Shown: in pieces, positions 1 to 12,600 of the stretch
Numbering within the stretch: the stretch's first letter is position 1
Layout of the letters: each line of letters begins with the position of its first letter
NCBI GenBank assembly: GCA_028622995.1
Contig: JAJQJQ010000008.1
Location: 1,488,001 to 1,552,000, forward strand
Reading direction: 5' to 3'
Length of the DNA: 64,000 nucleotides
From: Panagrolaimus kolymaensis
Lineage: Eukaryota; Nematoda; Chromadorea; Rhabditida; Panagrolaimidae
Program-made: the position numbers and the translations under genes
Notes under the pieces: generated by a model
The model's database searches: none
What the model was told of the DNA's origin: nothing
What the model saw: the letters and a program-made list of their open reading frames with translations, nothing else

Positions 1-523
1 AATTCTATTTATGTACATATATTTGTAGAATATAATGACGAATAACAAGAATATAATTTTCGATAATATAAATTTTTTTGAAAAAGATGCACATACATGG
101 TCGTACTAATAAAATAGTTATCCCCATAAATACAGTAGTTGTTGCTATCTCCAATCCTATTTATAATCAAAAAAGTATATGGGCTTAATAACGAAAAAAG
201 TGAATGTTTATTTTTTGATCGAAAAATGAATCACCTCCACACTTTTTTTCCGTTGGTTGTTGTCGTCGTCTTATCATCGTCTGCTTTTTTATTTTAGCTT
301 GCTTTACCCAGTCTGAACTCTCACTCATTCTCTTTTTCTTCTAATGTATAAGTAGGAGTTATAAACAATTTATCTATCCAAGTGAAAATTTAATTTTCTT
401 TTTTTATGGACAAATTCGACTCATAAACAGCGGGGTTGAGCATAGTTTTTGCAAAAAAAATTTATTTTATTTTCAAAAGCTTAAAAAAATTAATTAAGAA
501 ATAAAAATTAATAAAATTTTTTA
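1..523. other. Intergenic, no gene seen
   Basis: AT-rich flank beyond the 3' end of the minus-strand gene that stops at 524. A short plus-strand reading frame near 228-296 starts with a hydrophobic run but meets a stop quickly and has no supported exons. Nothing else could be supported here. Confidence 0.5.
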
Positions 524-525
524 TT
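520..525 (-). promoter_or_regulatory. Possible poly(A) signal AATAAA
   Basis: AATAAA on the minus strand overlaps the TAA stop of the gene above. Such overlap would mean a very short 3' UTR. Other A/T-rich variants lie just downstream, so the functional signal is uncertain. Confidence 0.3.
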
Positions 526-3500
526 AACAATTAATCATCAAATTTAAAAGCAGTAAAATTAAAGACGACTCAATTGTTAAATCATATGGTTTAATAGCAT
601 CATTAATTCTCATAGAAGTCGTTGGAGGATCGGTCCATGATGTTACATCTGTTGATATGGTATCATTAATGTTTTCGGTTGTAAAGGTATTATCGGTAGG
701 ATCATTCAGAGATGCAACGCTATATTTTAGCAGGAATCCATTAGATTTAATGCAGTTTTCAGTGTAATATAAATAAAATGTACTACCCTTTTGTGTAATG
801 GTTGTATTGGAGGTTAGTCTATAAATGTTTAAATTTAAAAAATTATATTTTGATCTATGAATTTACTTACGTTGTATTGCTGTTATCATCATCGTTATTA
901 AAAACAAGTTTAGAATTATTTGCTTTTTCATCCAAGAATAAAACATTTAATGTCACCGTGCGGTTAAAGTCGTCGTATGGATAGGATTGAACTTCAATAT
1001 AATACATAGATAAAGAATTATGACAATTTTTTAATCCTCCGTAACTTGGTGATGCTATAATTCCATCCGTTTTTGTATAGTTTTCATTTGTGTATATTCT
1101 CGAATCATCTGTTGTAACAAGAAAATTAATCGAATTTGAAGCTGGTATAATCACAAATAGCGCTGGAATATAAAGTCGAATTGCGCCCCACGTTTCAAAA
1201 TTGTTTGAACTAAAAACATTTTTTGTAATTTTCAAATTTAAAAATGAAATGTATTAAAAAAAATTTAACTGAAAATATTCTTTTTCGTTTATAATACTTT
1301 TGAACGAGTAAGTTGCATTAGAAGAAATGGAAAAATTGCTAAGTTTCATTGATGGTGAAGCATATAGCGATTTTGCTCCAGCAAGTATGGTCAATTTACA
1401 ATCTCCTTTGCTATTTGCAGCCAATGATAACATTTGATCAATAAAAAACATGCTATTAAACACATTATTTGATAAACAATTTTTTTGGTTTTCTATAAAA
1501 AATATTTTTATTTAATTTAGTTCGAAAATAATTATAAATTAGATATCACCCTTTTGCATTCTAAAGAAAATTGGAGCATTTGCTTTTTTTTCTGACAATG
1601 ATTTATAAATTGTAAAACATCCCGAAGAAGATAAAATATGACGAGGCAGATAATATTGGTCACTTGCTATTTTGGATGAATCAAGTCTTTAAAAAAGAAT
1701 ATAAATTAAGCATGTAAAATTTAAAATTAACTTACGATGCAATAAATTTGTCAATGTTGTTAGAATCATATAAATTATAATATGATAAGCTAGAAGGATC
1801 TAATTGATAATTCGGATCTAAATTTGGAATAAAAAGTTCTAAAGTATCATTACCATCTATGCAGACGGTATAAGCATCATTTTGGTTTAAATCAGCAAGC
1901 CACAAAAAATGCGTTGACGAACTTGTATTCAAATTTATAATAGAGAGAAAGTTAGGAGGTATTATTGATGTAGCTCTAATCGTCCAATATCCAGAATTAT
2001 CATGATATATTGAATCATATACTTTATGTGAATAAAATCTCATTGTAACATTATCGTTAGGATGAAATATTAACTGCTGGAAAGACGAGGTAATACTAAA
2101 ATAAAGAAATTATCAGATATGTAATATTTTACAATATTTTAAAACATACTTGTCAATAGGTTGATTATTAATGTTAATAGAAATATAATCACTTGAATGT
2201 AATGACATACTGTTTGCTGAAATAGTAAAATAGTTGATGGCACATAAAGGATTTTGTTTAATCTAAAATTCAGACAAATTAATAAAGAAAAAATCGAAAA
2301 TGTTCATTGGATAAATGCCAATTTGGGATGTATAAAACGCAGAAGTTTTCTGTGACGGTCAATCAAGGGCATCAAAAAAACCTTGTTCTTACATAAAAAT
2401 TGCATTGAAGATTACTACAATACCATTCAGAAGATCGTAATGGTGTGATATCTATAGATCCACTGCATGGGACAGTAATATTTGAAGAAGCACATTCACA
2501 TTCTAAAATTCAGTAATTTAATAAACTGATGATAATTTTTAAAAATCTGTTTACCTAATAACATGGCTTTCAACCGAAATCCTGCTTGTTGAATGTTTCC
2601 ATCAGATTCAAAATTTAGTATTGTATCATTAGCGTCAGAAGTTAAATAATAATTGAATTTAGGATTTATAATAACTGGAATTAAGTTTGTATTTGAGGTA
2701 TTTAAAAAGATATTATCGGCATTGTTTTCGATATAAAAATCTAGAGGATATAATAAAAGTTCATGATTTTCAGGGATGTATAAGTTATAAGTGCATTGCT
2801 AAAAAAAATTTAAATTAATTAATTTAAAAGGATTTATGTATGTATAATATTACGTCATATGCTGTGTACCCATTTTTATAATCAACATTAAAAATTGTAT
2901 ATGTATTATCAGAATCGACATCACTATTGCATTGTTTCGGTGGATAATCTGTATTATTTTTAACAACCGAGACAAAAGCTAACATAATAGTATCATCATT
3001 CGTTGTACTAAAGGTTATTTGAAATACTCCACTTTCACTACTATCATAGTAAAGTATTTCAGGACTATCAGGTGAGACGTATTTACTGAAGCTACAAAAT
3101 AATATTCATGAGAAAAAATATACTTCAAAAACATACTCATCAATAACATTTCCGTCAGTAACAATTTGAAAAGTATCATAATAACCTTTCATATTTTTAA
3201 TAACAAATTTTAATATTTCATTTGATTCAATTCTAAATCTCCAAGTGCAATTTGAGAAACCTTGATTATTTCCTAGATTTGTTGTAATTGGAATTATTTT
3301 ATTTTCTTCCAAATTTATTATTTGATTTCCAAAAGGGCAATTATTTGTTGTGTTAGCTAAGAAAGATAAAAAAAATAATAATCTAAAGGAAAATAAATAA
3401 ATTAATAAACTCACAAAAGGATAAAACTACAGCTTCATGTGCATTCCAATCACCAGTTCCATCAGCTTCAAATTTAATGATATTTGATTGTGGAACAAAA

Positions 3501-4175
3501 CTTAAAAAATCGTTATTTGAATCATAAGAACTAAAATATTTTGTTATAATTTTTTAATTTTGTAGATAAATGCGTTTATGGAAATCATATAGCCGTAAAA
3601 TATGCAAATGATGTAATATTTAGGTGGTCAATAAAAAGCGGCCCGGTCCATCCAAAATTAAACGAAAACTTATACAAATTTTTTGAATTTTTCTAATTTT
3701 CCCTTTAATTTTGGGCCAGCCGGGTCAATTTTTATTGACCAACAATATTTATATTTGATAAAATAAATCAAAGTGTTAGCTACACAACCTTTTAAAACTT
3801 AATAAAAGTCTTACCCGCTGAAATATTGATTCCCTCCAAAATCAATAGTAACATCAGACAAATATCCATTATACATAATTAACCAAAGCTGTGAATTATC
3901 TTCATGCTTTAAAAAAAAGAAGATCGATAATTATGTTTAAATTATGGTTTTATAATTAAAAAAGTTACCGCTTGAAATTGCGCATTGCATGAACCTGATG
4001 AAGGCATAGTTTTAGGAAAATTAGGTGAGCGAAAATAAAGGACAGTATTTTGAAAAACGCTATATCTTTTAAAACCATTTGAACATATTGCAATGTCATA
4101 AGTTAAATCGCAAATTCCATAATTGAAATTTGCTAAGAAAAACAAAAATGAAAAAAGCTTCCATAATGCTTCCAT
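524..4175 (-). CDS. Secreted, probably GPI-anchored repeated-domain protein (CUB-like), 13 exons
   Basis: My model joins 13 exons in one frame to give 897 aa: 4175-3969, 3906-3815, 3530-3415, 3356-3137, 3091-2854, 2798-2555, 2502-2393, 2262-2150, 2095-1736, 1686-1550, 1492-1270, 1209-871, 818-524. All have GT donors and TTTAG/TTTAAG-type acceptors. The start was chosen because it gives MEALWKLFSFLFFLANFNYG, a clear signal peptide. The last 14 residues (SSLILLLLNLMINC) are hydrophobic with no charged tail, as in GPI-attachment signals. Between them are several beta-rich segments of about 110-120 residues with scattered Cys and many N-x-S/T sites, resembling arrays of nematode CUB-like domains. 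Some members of that family are known as secreted or surface proteins induced by infection or stress. Weak points are the donors GTGATA (exon 10) and GTTAAA (exon 11). If exon 10 is not spliced, translation stops at 1539 (615 aa). Family assignment is by character only. Confidence 0.65.
3625..3741. mobile_element. Small inverted-repeat (MITE-like) element in intron 2
   Basis: The 117-bp segment begins TGGTCAATAAAAA and ends with its reverse complement TTTTTATTGACCA. The inverted similarity continues inward for about 40 bp per arm with mismatches (CGGCCCGG against the complement of CCGGGTCA, then AAAATTAAA). It lies in intron 2 (3814-3531) of the minus-strand gene and is more GC-rich at its arms than its surroundings. 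No target-site duplication could be made out. It could also be a plain hairpin rather than a transposed unit. Confidence 0.55.
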
Positions 4176-5230
4176 TTTTTTGTTTGTTAAAGGACAGAAA
4201 ACGAAACAAACAAAAAAGAAGCTTAAATAATATTTATAAGAAAAATAAAATAAAGGTGTGGCATAAAATATTAAGATTAGACACACAAAAAATGCGAGTA
4301 AATTAATTTTATCGCAAATTTTTTCTAAAATTTTCCTTGACGTTTTAGTTTAAGCAAAAGAAAAGTTATGCTGATAACACAAATAAATTTACGTCATCTG
4401 AGAAAGTTTGAAAGGTCCTAGTATATATTTCGAAAAAAAATTTAATGTAGCGCTTTTTTTCCTAAAATCTTTTGAAATGCAAGGATTTTTCTTTGTTTAT
4501 TTTTTTTATACTCCTTTAAATTATTTTTTAATGCTACTCTAAATTTACTAATTCCGTTTTCCGAAACTTTTAAACAAAATTTGCTAATGAGAAAATTTTA
4601 TTTCCGACAAAAAAACTTTCCTTTTTTTAAAAATAAAATTATTGTCTGATAAAAGAATCAGTATTTCGAAGCCTCTTCGTCTTCCCATCTTTTTGAAAAA
4701 ATTATTGCTTATCAAAAAAAAATTTAAGTCAAATACAAAGATGTCTTATGCGTAGCTGCAATAAAAAATTTGCTTTCAATTAACCTAAGAAATTTTTTTT
4801 ACTAGTGCTTAAGATTTATTCAAACAAAAAAAGGAGACAAATTCTTCGAAGACCCGAAAAATTTTATTCGAAAGCTCAATGATGCTTAGAAAACTTTTTT
4901 TAATATTAAAAATGCAGTTCACATTTTAATCAAATAAAATTTTTCATTTATTCATAAAAATAAACAAAACTTTCATTTTTTGAATTTTTTCTAATGAAAG
5001 TGAAAAAGTGCACGTGTTTATCCAATGTCTTTCTGATCGATAAAAGCCCAAAAAATAGCAAAGAAAAAAGGACAAAGATGAGAGAAAAAAAATATTTGTA
5101 TAAAGTTTTTATTGTCGCGCATCAAAATAAAAAATTATTACAAATAAGGAATAAAAAAGCGAGGAAAGGACCATCAAAAATTTTAAAAAAAAATAGATGA
5201 ATTTTATGTATTTTAGAAGGATATAAAAAA
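4176..5230. other. Intergenic, likely 5' region of the 524-4175 gene
   Basis: AT-rich DNA with homopolymer runs. A 68-codon Lys-rich plus-strand frame at 4994-5200 has the composition expected of AT-rich noise. No exon, RNA gene or repeat could be supported. Confidence 0.45.
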
Positions 5231-5927
5231 TCAAGGATAAGAAAATGTTTCACTAAAGTAAAATTTAGATTTTGCAGCTTGAGGTTCCCATGTTTGAAGA
5301 AAATTTTCCACTATCGCTTTAAATGGATGACGAGCTTCTCCGTTGTTTCTACGAAAATTGACAGAAAATTCAGCGTTTTCAGCCGCATTGTTCTTAAATT
5401 TTTTTTTATTTTAACTTTTTTTAGGTATTTTTTGGAAAAATTACTTTCATGAATTTACAAAATACATTTGAATTTATTTGAGAAGCGATGTCATATGGAA
5501 CATAAAATCCATTTAATTTTATTTTTCGATGCATAATTTCCAGTTCGTTATTAGTATTTTCCGAAATGTCTAAACCATTTGGTAACCTAAAAATTAAAAT
5601 ATTTTAATAAAGAAAATATTTATTGATTAAATAAATGGATGTCAGCTATATATATCCTAATTATGGGGCAAAATCGAAAAAAATCAGATATGAAAATTAA
5701 AAAAACTCATTTTTACATATTTGTGCCTCAAATTATTTCCATAATAAAACTTACATGATTTCGGAAGCATTTGGAAATAATAAAATGAAATTTTCTATCC
5801 AAATATCTTCAGAATTTGAAAGGGAAGTATCTTGAAAATTAGCTTCCAAAATATTACTTTCTTTCAATAAAATTTTTAAATCATTAAAAAGGAGTTCTGA
5901 ATTATCTACCCTTATAAATTGAATTGA
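5231..5927 (-). CDS. 3' exons of an unrecognised nematode gene, 5' end missing
   Basis: Three minus-strand exons join in frame, 5927-5755, 5586-5445 and 5392-5231. They give 158 codons ending in TGA, with a GTAAGT donor and TTTTTAG / TTTAAG acceptors. The peptide begins around SIQFIRVDNSELLFNDLKIL and ends near WEPQAAKSKFYFSETFSYP. Composition and mixed hydrophobic/charged pattern look like genuine coding sequence. The arrangement (leucine-rich segment, FPNASEI-type strand end, short C-terminal domain) is faintly like the C-terminal halves of nematode F-box proteins, but I do not assert that family. Upstream of 5927 the sequence changes to a TGTCTG-rich repeat and no earlier exon was found. 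The gene may be truncated, or its first exons may lie within or beyond the repeat. Confidence 0.45.
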
Positions 5928-6642
5928 CTATGTCTGTTTGTCTGTCTGTGGGTTGTTCCCTGTTTTTTTGAAAATGTGATTGTACAGTCCGATGTAGTTT
6001 TGTATGCTGTTTCCGAAAATGTGGGTCTCGAGCGTCGGCTAAAGAGATATGTATATGATATTGAGGTTTGAAAATTTGCATATTTGCATAATGAAAAAAG
6101 TTTTAACGCGAATGTTTCTCTTTGTGTTTGATGAAAGAGAAAAAGCGCGCTATTTTTCGTTTTCTTTTTGAAGAAGATTTCGTTGCTTGATTTTTTTTAT
6201 TGTGGTTTTTGAAAAAATGCTTATTTGGTGGATTTGGTGGTGCATGGATGTACTGTGTATTGAAATGCTGGATGGCTTTAAAATGAAATTGTTTAATATT
6301 TTGTGTTTTTTGTTTAAATGAGGATTGAGAGTGAGTGAATGATGGAGTAAAATAAAAAGATTTATCTGTAGTTTTTTAATAAGCAAATTGGATATGGGAA
6401 AATAAGTAAATCTTGAAATAGCGTGTTGTAATTTGGTAATGATATTAATTTTTGTAAATTTATATAGCAAAAGTGTTATGAATTTGAACATTGTAATAAT
6501 TGCAGTAATTTTATGGGGAAATGGTGAGCCAACATGGAATGAAGTTCAGTATTTTATTAAATGCAATCGCCTTTTTGCTTGATTGAAACTCAAGCTTGCC
6601 TTGAAAGCTTTTGATAGAAAAGGGCAATATGCTTTCGTTGTT
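5928..6642. other. Repeat-like spacer between gene remnant and satellite
   Basis: Starts with a TGTCTG microsatellite-like run (5931-5950) and continues with AT-rich DNA. The 113-codon minus-strand frame at 6150-6491 is low-complexity (Ile/Lys/Leu/Asn/His) and unlikely to be a gene. The last 140 bp reads on the minus strand as an open frame that runs into the satellite (see findings). Confidence 0.4.
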
Positions 6643-9600
6643 CATTAATAATTTTCGTTCCATCGAAATGACAAGCATCTGGCGAGTTAGAAGGTAAATA
6701 AAATCTAATAAAAATAATTCAACAAAACTTTTTTGTTGAAACATTAGAAAATTCATAGGTTCTTCCAAAAAAGAAGGCAATGCACCTAACATTAATAATT
6801 TTCGTTCCATCGAAATGACAAGCATCTGGCGAGTTAGAAGGTAAATAAAATCTCATAAAAATAATTCAACAAAACATTTTTGTTGAAACATTAGAAAATT
6901 CATAGGTTCTTCCAAAAAAGAAGGCAATGCACCAAACATTAATAATTTTTGTTCCATCGAAATGACAAGCATCTGGCGAGTTAGAAGGTAAATAAAAAAA
7001 TGTAAAAATAATTCAACAAAACTTTTTTGTTGAAACATTAGAAAATTCATAGGTTCTTCCAAAAATGAAGGCAATGCAACAAACATTAATAATTTTTGTT
7101 CCATCGAAATGACAAGCATCTGGCGAGTTAGAAGGTAAATAAAATCTAATAAAAATAATTCAACAAAACTTTTTTGTTGAAACATTAGAAAATTCATAGG
7201 TTCTTCCAAAAAAGAAGGCAATGAACCAAACTTTAATAATTTTTGTTCCATCGAAATGACAAGCATCTGGCGAGTTAGAAGGTAAATAAAAAAATGTAAA
7301 AATAATTCAACTAAACTTTTTTGTTGAAACATTAGAAAATTCATAGGTTCTTCCAAAAATGAAGGCAATGCACCAAACATTAATAATTTTTGTTCCATCG
7401 AAATGACAAGCATCTGGCGAGTTAGAAGGTAAATAAAAAAATGTAAAAATTATTCAACTAAACTTTTTTGTTGAAACATTAGAAAATTCATAGGTTCTTC
7501 CAAAAATGAAGGCAATGCACCAAACATTAATAATTTTTGTTCCATCGAAATGACAAGCATCTGGCGAGTTAGAAGGTAAATAAAAAAATGTAAAAATAAT
7601 TCAACAAAACTTTTTTGTTGAAACATTAGAAAATTCATAGGTTCTTCCAAAAATGAATGCAATGCACCAAACTTTAATAAATTTTGTTCCATCGAAATGA
7701 CAAGCATCTGGCGAGTTAGAATGTAAATAAAAAAATGTAAAAATAATTCAACAAAACTTTTTTGTTGAAACATTAGAAAATTCATAGGTTCTTCCAAAAA
7801 TGAAGGCAATGCACCAAACATTAATAATTTTTGTTCCATCGAAATGACAAGCATCTGGCGAGTTAGAAGGTAAATAAAAAAATGTAAAAATTATTCAACT
7901 AAACTTTTTTGTTGAAACATTAGAAAATTCATAGGTTCTTCCAAAAATGAAGGCAATGCACCAAACATTAATAATTTTTGTTCCATCGAAATGACAAGCA
8001 TCTGGCGAGTTAGAAGGTAAATAAAAAAATGTAAAAATAATTCAACAAAACTTTTTTGTTGAAACATTAGAAAATTCATAGGTTCTTCCAAAAATGAAGG
8101 CAATGCACCAAACATTAATAAATTTTGTTCCATCGAGATGACAAGCATTTGGCGAGTTAGAAGGTAAATAAAAAAATGTAAAAATAATTCAACAAAACTT
8201 TTTTGTTGAAACATTAGAAAATTCATAGGTTCTTCCAAAAATGAAGGCAATGCACCAAACATTAATAATTATTGTTCCATCGAAATGACAAGCATCTGGC
8301 GAGTTAGAAGGTAAATAAAATCTAATAAAAATAATTCAACAAAACTTTTTTGTTGAAACATTAGAAAATTCATAGGTTCTTCCAAAAATGAAGGCAATGC
8401 ACCAAACATTAATAATTTTTGTTCCATCGAAATGACAAGCATCTGGCGAGTTAGAAGGTAAATAAAAAAATGTAAAAATTATTCAACTAAACTTTTTTGT
8501 TGAAACATTAGAAAATTCATAGGTTCTTCCAAAAATGAAGGCAATGCACCAAACATTAATAATTTTTGTTCCATCGAAATGACAAGCATCTGGCGAGTTA
8601 GAAGGTAAATAAAAAAATGTAAAAATAATTCAACAAAACTTTTTTGTTGAAACATTAGAAAATTCATAGGTTCTTCCAAAAATGAAGGCAATGCACCAAA
8701 CATTAATAATTTTTGTTCCATCGAAATGACAAGCATCTGGCGAGTTAGAAGGTAAATAAAAAAATGTAAAAATTATTCAACTAAACTTTTTTGTTGAAAC
8801 ATTAGAAAATTCATAGGTTCTTCCAAAAATGAAGGCAATGCACCAAACATTAATAATTTTTGTTCCATCGAAATGACAAGCATCTGGCGAGTTAGAAGGT
8901 AAATAAAATCTAATAAAAATAATTCAACAAAACTTTTTTGTTGAAACATTAGAAAATTCATAGGTTCTTCCAAAAATGAAGGCAATGCACCAAACATTAA
9001 TAATTTTTGTTCCATCGAAATGACAAGCATCTGGCGAGTTAGAAGGTAAATAAAAAAATGTAAAAATTATTCAACTAAACTTTTTTGTTGAAACATTAGA
9101 AAATTCATAGGTTCTTCCAAAAATGAAGGCAATGCACCAAACATTAATAATTTTTGTTCCATCGAAATGACAAGCATCTGGCGAGTTAGAAGGTAAATAA
9201 AAAAATGTAAAAATTATTCAACTAAACTTTTTTGTTGAAACATTAGAAAATTCATAGGTTCTTCCAAAAATGAAGGCAATGCACCAAACATTAATAATTT
9301 TTGTTCCATCGAAATGACAAGCATCTGGCGAGTTAGAAGGTAAATAAAAAAATGTAAAAATAATTCAACAAAACTTTTTTGTTGAAACATTAGAAAATTC
9401 ATAGGTTCTTCCAAAAATGAATGCAATGCACCAAACTTTAATAAATTTTGTTCCATCGAAATGACAAGCATCTGGCGAGTTAGAATGTAAATAAAAAAAT
9501 GTAAAAATAATTCAACAAAACTTTTTTGTTGAAACATTAGAAAATTCATAGGTTCTTCCAAAAATGAAGGCAATGCACCAAACATTAATAATTTTTGTTC

Positions 9601-12600
9601 CATCGAAATGACAAGCATCTGGCGAGTTAGAAGGTAAATAAAAAAATGTAAAAATTATTCAACTAAACTTTTTTGTTGAAACATTAGAAAATTCATAGGT
9701 TCTTCCAAAAATGAAGGCAATGCAACAAACATTAATAAATTTTGTTCCATCGAAATGACAAGCATCTGGCGAGTTAGAAGGTAAATAAAAAAATGTAAAA
9801 ATAATTCAACAAAACTTTTTTGTTGAAACATTAGAAAATTCATAGGTTCTTCCAAAAATGAAGGCAATGAACCAAACTTTAATAATTTTTGTTCCATCGA
9901 AATGACAAGCATCTGGCGAGTTAGAAGGTAAATAAAAAAATGTAAAAATAATTCAACTAAACTTTTTTGTTGAAACATTAGAAAATTCATAGGTTCTTCC
10001 AAAAATGAAGGCAATGCACCAAACATTAATAATTTTTGTTCCATCGAAATGACAAGCATCTGGCGAGTTAGAAGGTAAATAAAAAAATGTAAAAATTATT
10101 CAACTAAACTTTTTTGTTGAAACATTAGAAAATTCATAGGTTCTTCCAAAAATGAAGGCAATGCACCAAACATTAATAATTTTTGTTCCATCGAAATGAC
10201 AAGCATCTGGCGAGTTAGAAGGTAAATAAAAAAATGTAAAAATTATTCAACTAAACTTTTTTGTTGAAACATTAGAAAATTCATAGGTTCTTCCAAAAAT
10301 GAAGGCAATGCACCAAACATTAATAATTTTTGTTCCATCGAAATGACAAGCATCTGGCGAGTTAGAAGGTAAATAAAAAAATGTAAAAATAATTCAACTA
10401 AACTTTTTTGTTGAAACATTAGAAAATTCATAGGTTCTTCCAAAAATGAAGGCAATGAACCAAACTTTAATAATTTTTGTTCCATCGAAATGACAAGCAT
10501 CTGGCGAGTTAGAAGGTAAATAAAAAAATGTAAAAATAATTCAACTAAACTTTTTTGTTGAAACATTAGAAAATTCATAGGTTCTTCCAAAAATGAAGGC
10601 AATGCACCAAACATTAATAATTTTTGTTCCATCGAAATGACAAGCATCTGGCGAGTTAGAAGGTAAATAAAAAAATGTAAAAATTATTCAACTAAACTTT
10701 TTTGTTGAAACATTAGAAAATTCATAGGTTCTTCCAAAAATGAAGGCAATGCACCAAACATTAATAATTTTTGTTCCATCGAAATGACAAGCATCTGGCG
10801 AGTTAGAAGGTAAATAAAAAAATGTAAAAATAATTCAACAAAACTTTTTTGTTGAAACATTAGAAAATTCATAGGTTCTTCCAAAAATGAATGCAATGCA
10901 CCAAACTTTAATAAATTTTGTTCCATCGAAATGACAAGCATCTGGCGAGTTAGAATGTAAATAAAAAAATGTAAAAATAATTCAACAAAACTTTTTTGTT
11001 GAAACATTAGAAAATTCATAGGTTCTTCCAAAAATGAAGGCAATGCACCAAACATTAATAATTTTTGTTCCATCGAAATGACAAGCATCTGGCGAGTTAG
11101 AAGGTAAATAAAAAAATGTAAAAATTATTCAACTAAACTTTTTTGTTGAAACATTAGAAAATTCATAGGTTCTTCCAAAAATGAAGGCAATGCACCAAAC
11201 ATTAATAATTTTTGTTCCATCGAAATGACAAGCATCTGGCGAGTTAGAAGGTAAATAAAAAAATGTAAAAATAATTCAACAAAACTTATTTGTTGAAACA
11301 TTAGAAAATTCATAGGTTCTTCCAAAAATGAAGGCAATGCACCAAACATTAATAAATTTTGTTCCATCGAGATGACAAGCATTTGGCGAGTTAGAAGGTA
11401 AATAAAAAAATGTAAAAATAATTCAACAAAACTTTTTTGTTGAAACATTAGAAAATTCATAGGTTCTTCCAAAAATGAAGGCAATGCACCAAACATTAAT
11501 AATTATTGTTCCATCGAAATGACAAGCATCTGGCGAGTTAGAAGGTAAATAAAATCTAATAAAAATAATTCAACAAAACTTTTTTGTTGAAACATTAGAA
11601 AATTCATAGGTTCTTCCAAAAATGAAGGCAATGCACCAAACATTAATAATTTTTGTTCCATCGAAATGACAAGCATCTGGCGAGTTAGAAGGTAAATAAA
11701 AAAATGTAAAAATTATTCAACTAAACTTTTTTGTTGAAACATTAGAAAATTCATAGGTTCTTCCAAAAATGAAGGCAATGCACCAAACATTAATAATTTT
11801 TGTTCCATCGAAATGACAAGCATCTGGCGAGTTAGAAGGTAAATAAAAAAATGTAAAAATAATTCAACAAAACTTTTTTGTTGAAACATTAGAAAATTCA
11901 TAGGTTCTTCCAAAAATGAAGGCAATGCACCAAACATTAATAAATTTTGTTCCATCGAGATGACAAGCATTTGGCGAGTTAGAAGGTAAATAAAAAAATG
12001 TAAAAATAATTCAACAAAACTTTTTTGTTGAAACATTAGAAAATTCATAGGTTCTTCCAAAAATGAAGGCAATGCACCAAACATTAATAATTATTGTTCC
12101 ATCGAAATGACAAGCATCTGGCGAGTTAGAAGGTAAATAAAATCTAATAAAAATAATTCAACAAAACTTTTTTGTTGAAACATTAGAAAATTCATAGGTT
12201 CTTCCAAAAATGAAGGCAATGCACCAAACATTAATAATTTTTGTTCCATCGAAATGACAAGCATCTGGCGAGTTAGAAGGTAAATAAAAAAATGTAAAAA
12301 TAATTCAACAAAACTTTTTTGTTGAAACATTAGAAAATTCATAGGTTCTTCCAAAAATGAAGGCAATGCACCAAACATTAATAATTTTTGTTCCATCGAA
12401 ATGACAAGCATCTGGCGAGTTAGAAGGTAAATAAAAAAATGAAAAAATAATTCAACTAAACTTTTTTGTTGAAACATTAGAAAATTCATAGGTTCTTCCA
12501 AAAATGAAGGCAATGCAACAAACATTAATAATTTTTGTTCCATCGAAATGACAAGCATCTGGCGAGTTAGAAGGTAAATAAAATCTAATAAAAATAATTC

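Noticed and set aside
4994..5200. 68-codon plus-strand Lys-rich frame
   Set aside because: Composition is that of A-rich noncoding DNA; isolated, with no supported neighbours.
6150..6491. 113-codon minus-strand frame
   Set aside because: Ile/Asn/His/Lys-rich low-complexity translation; no splice or domain signals.
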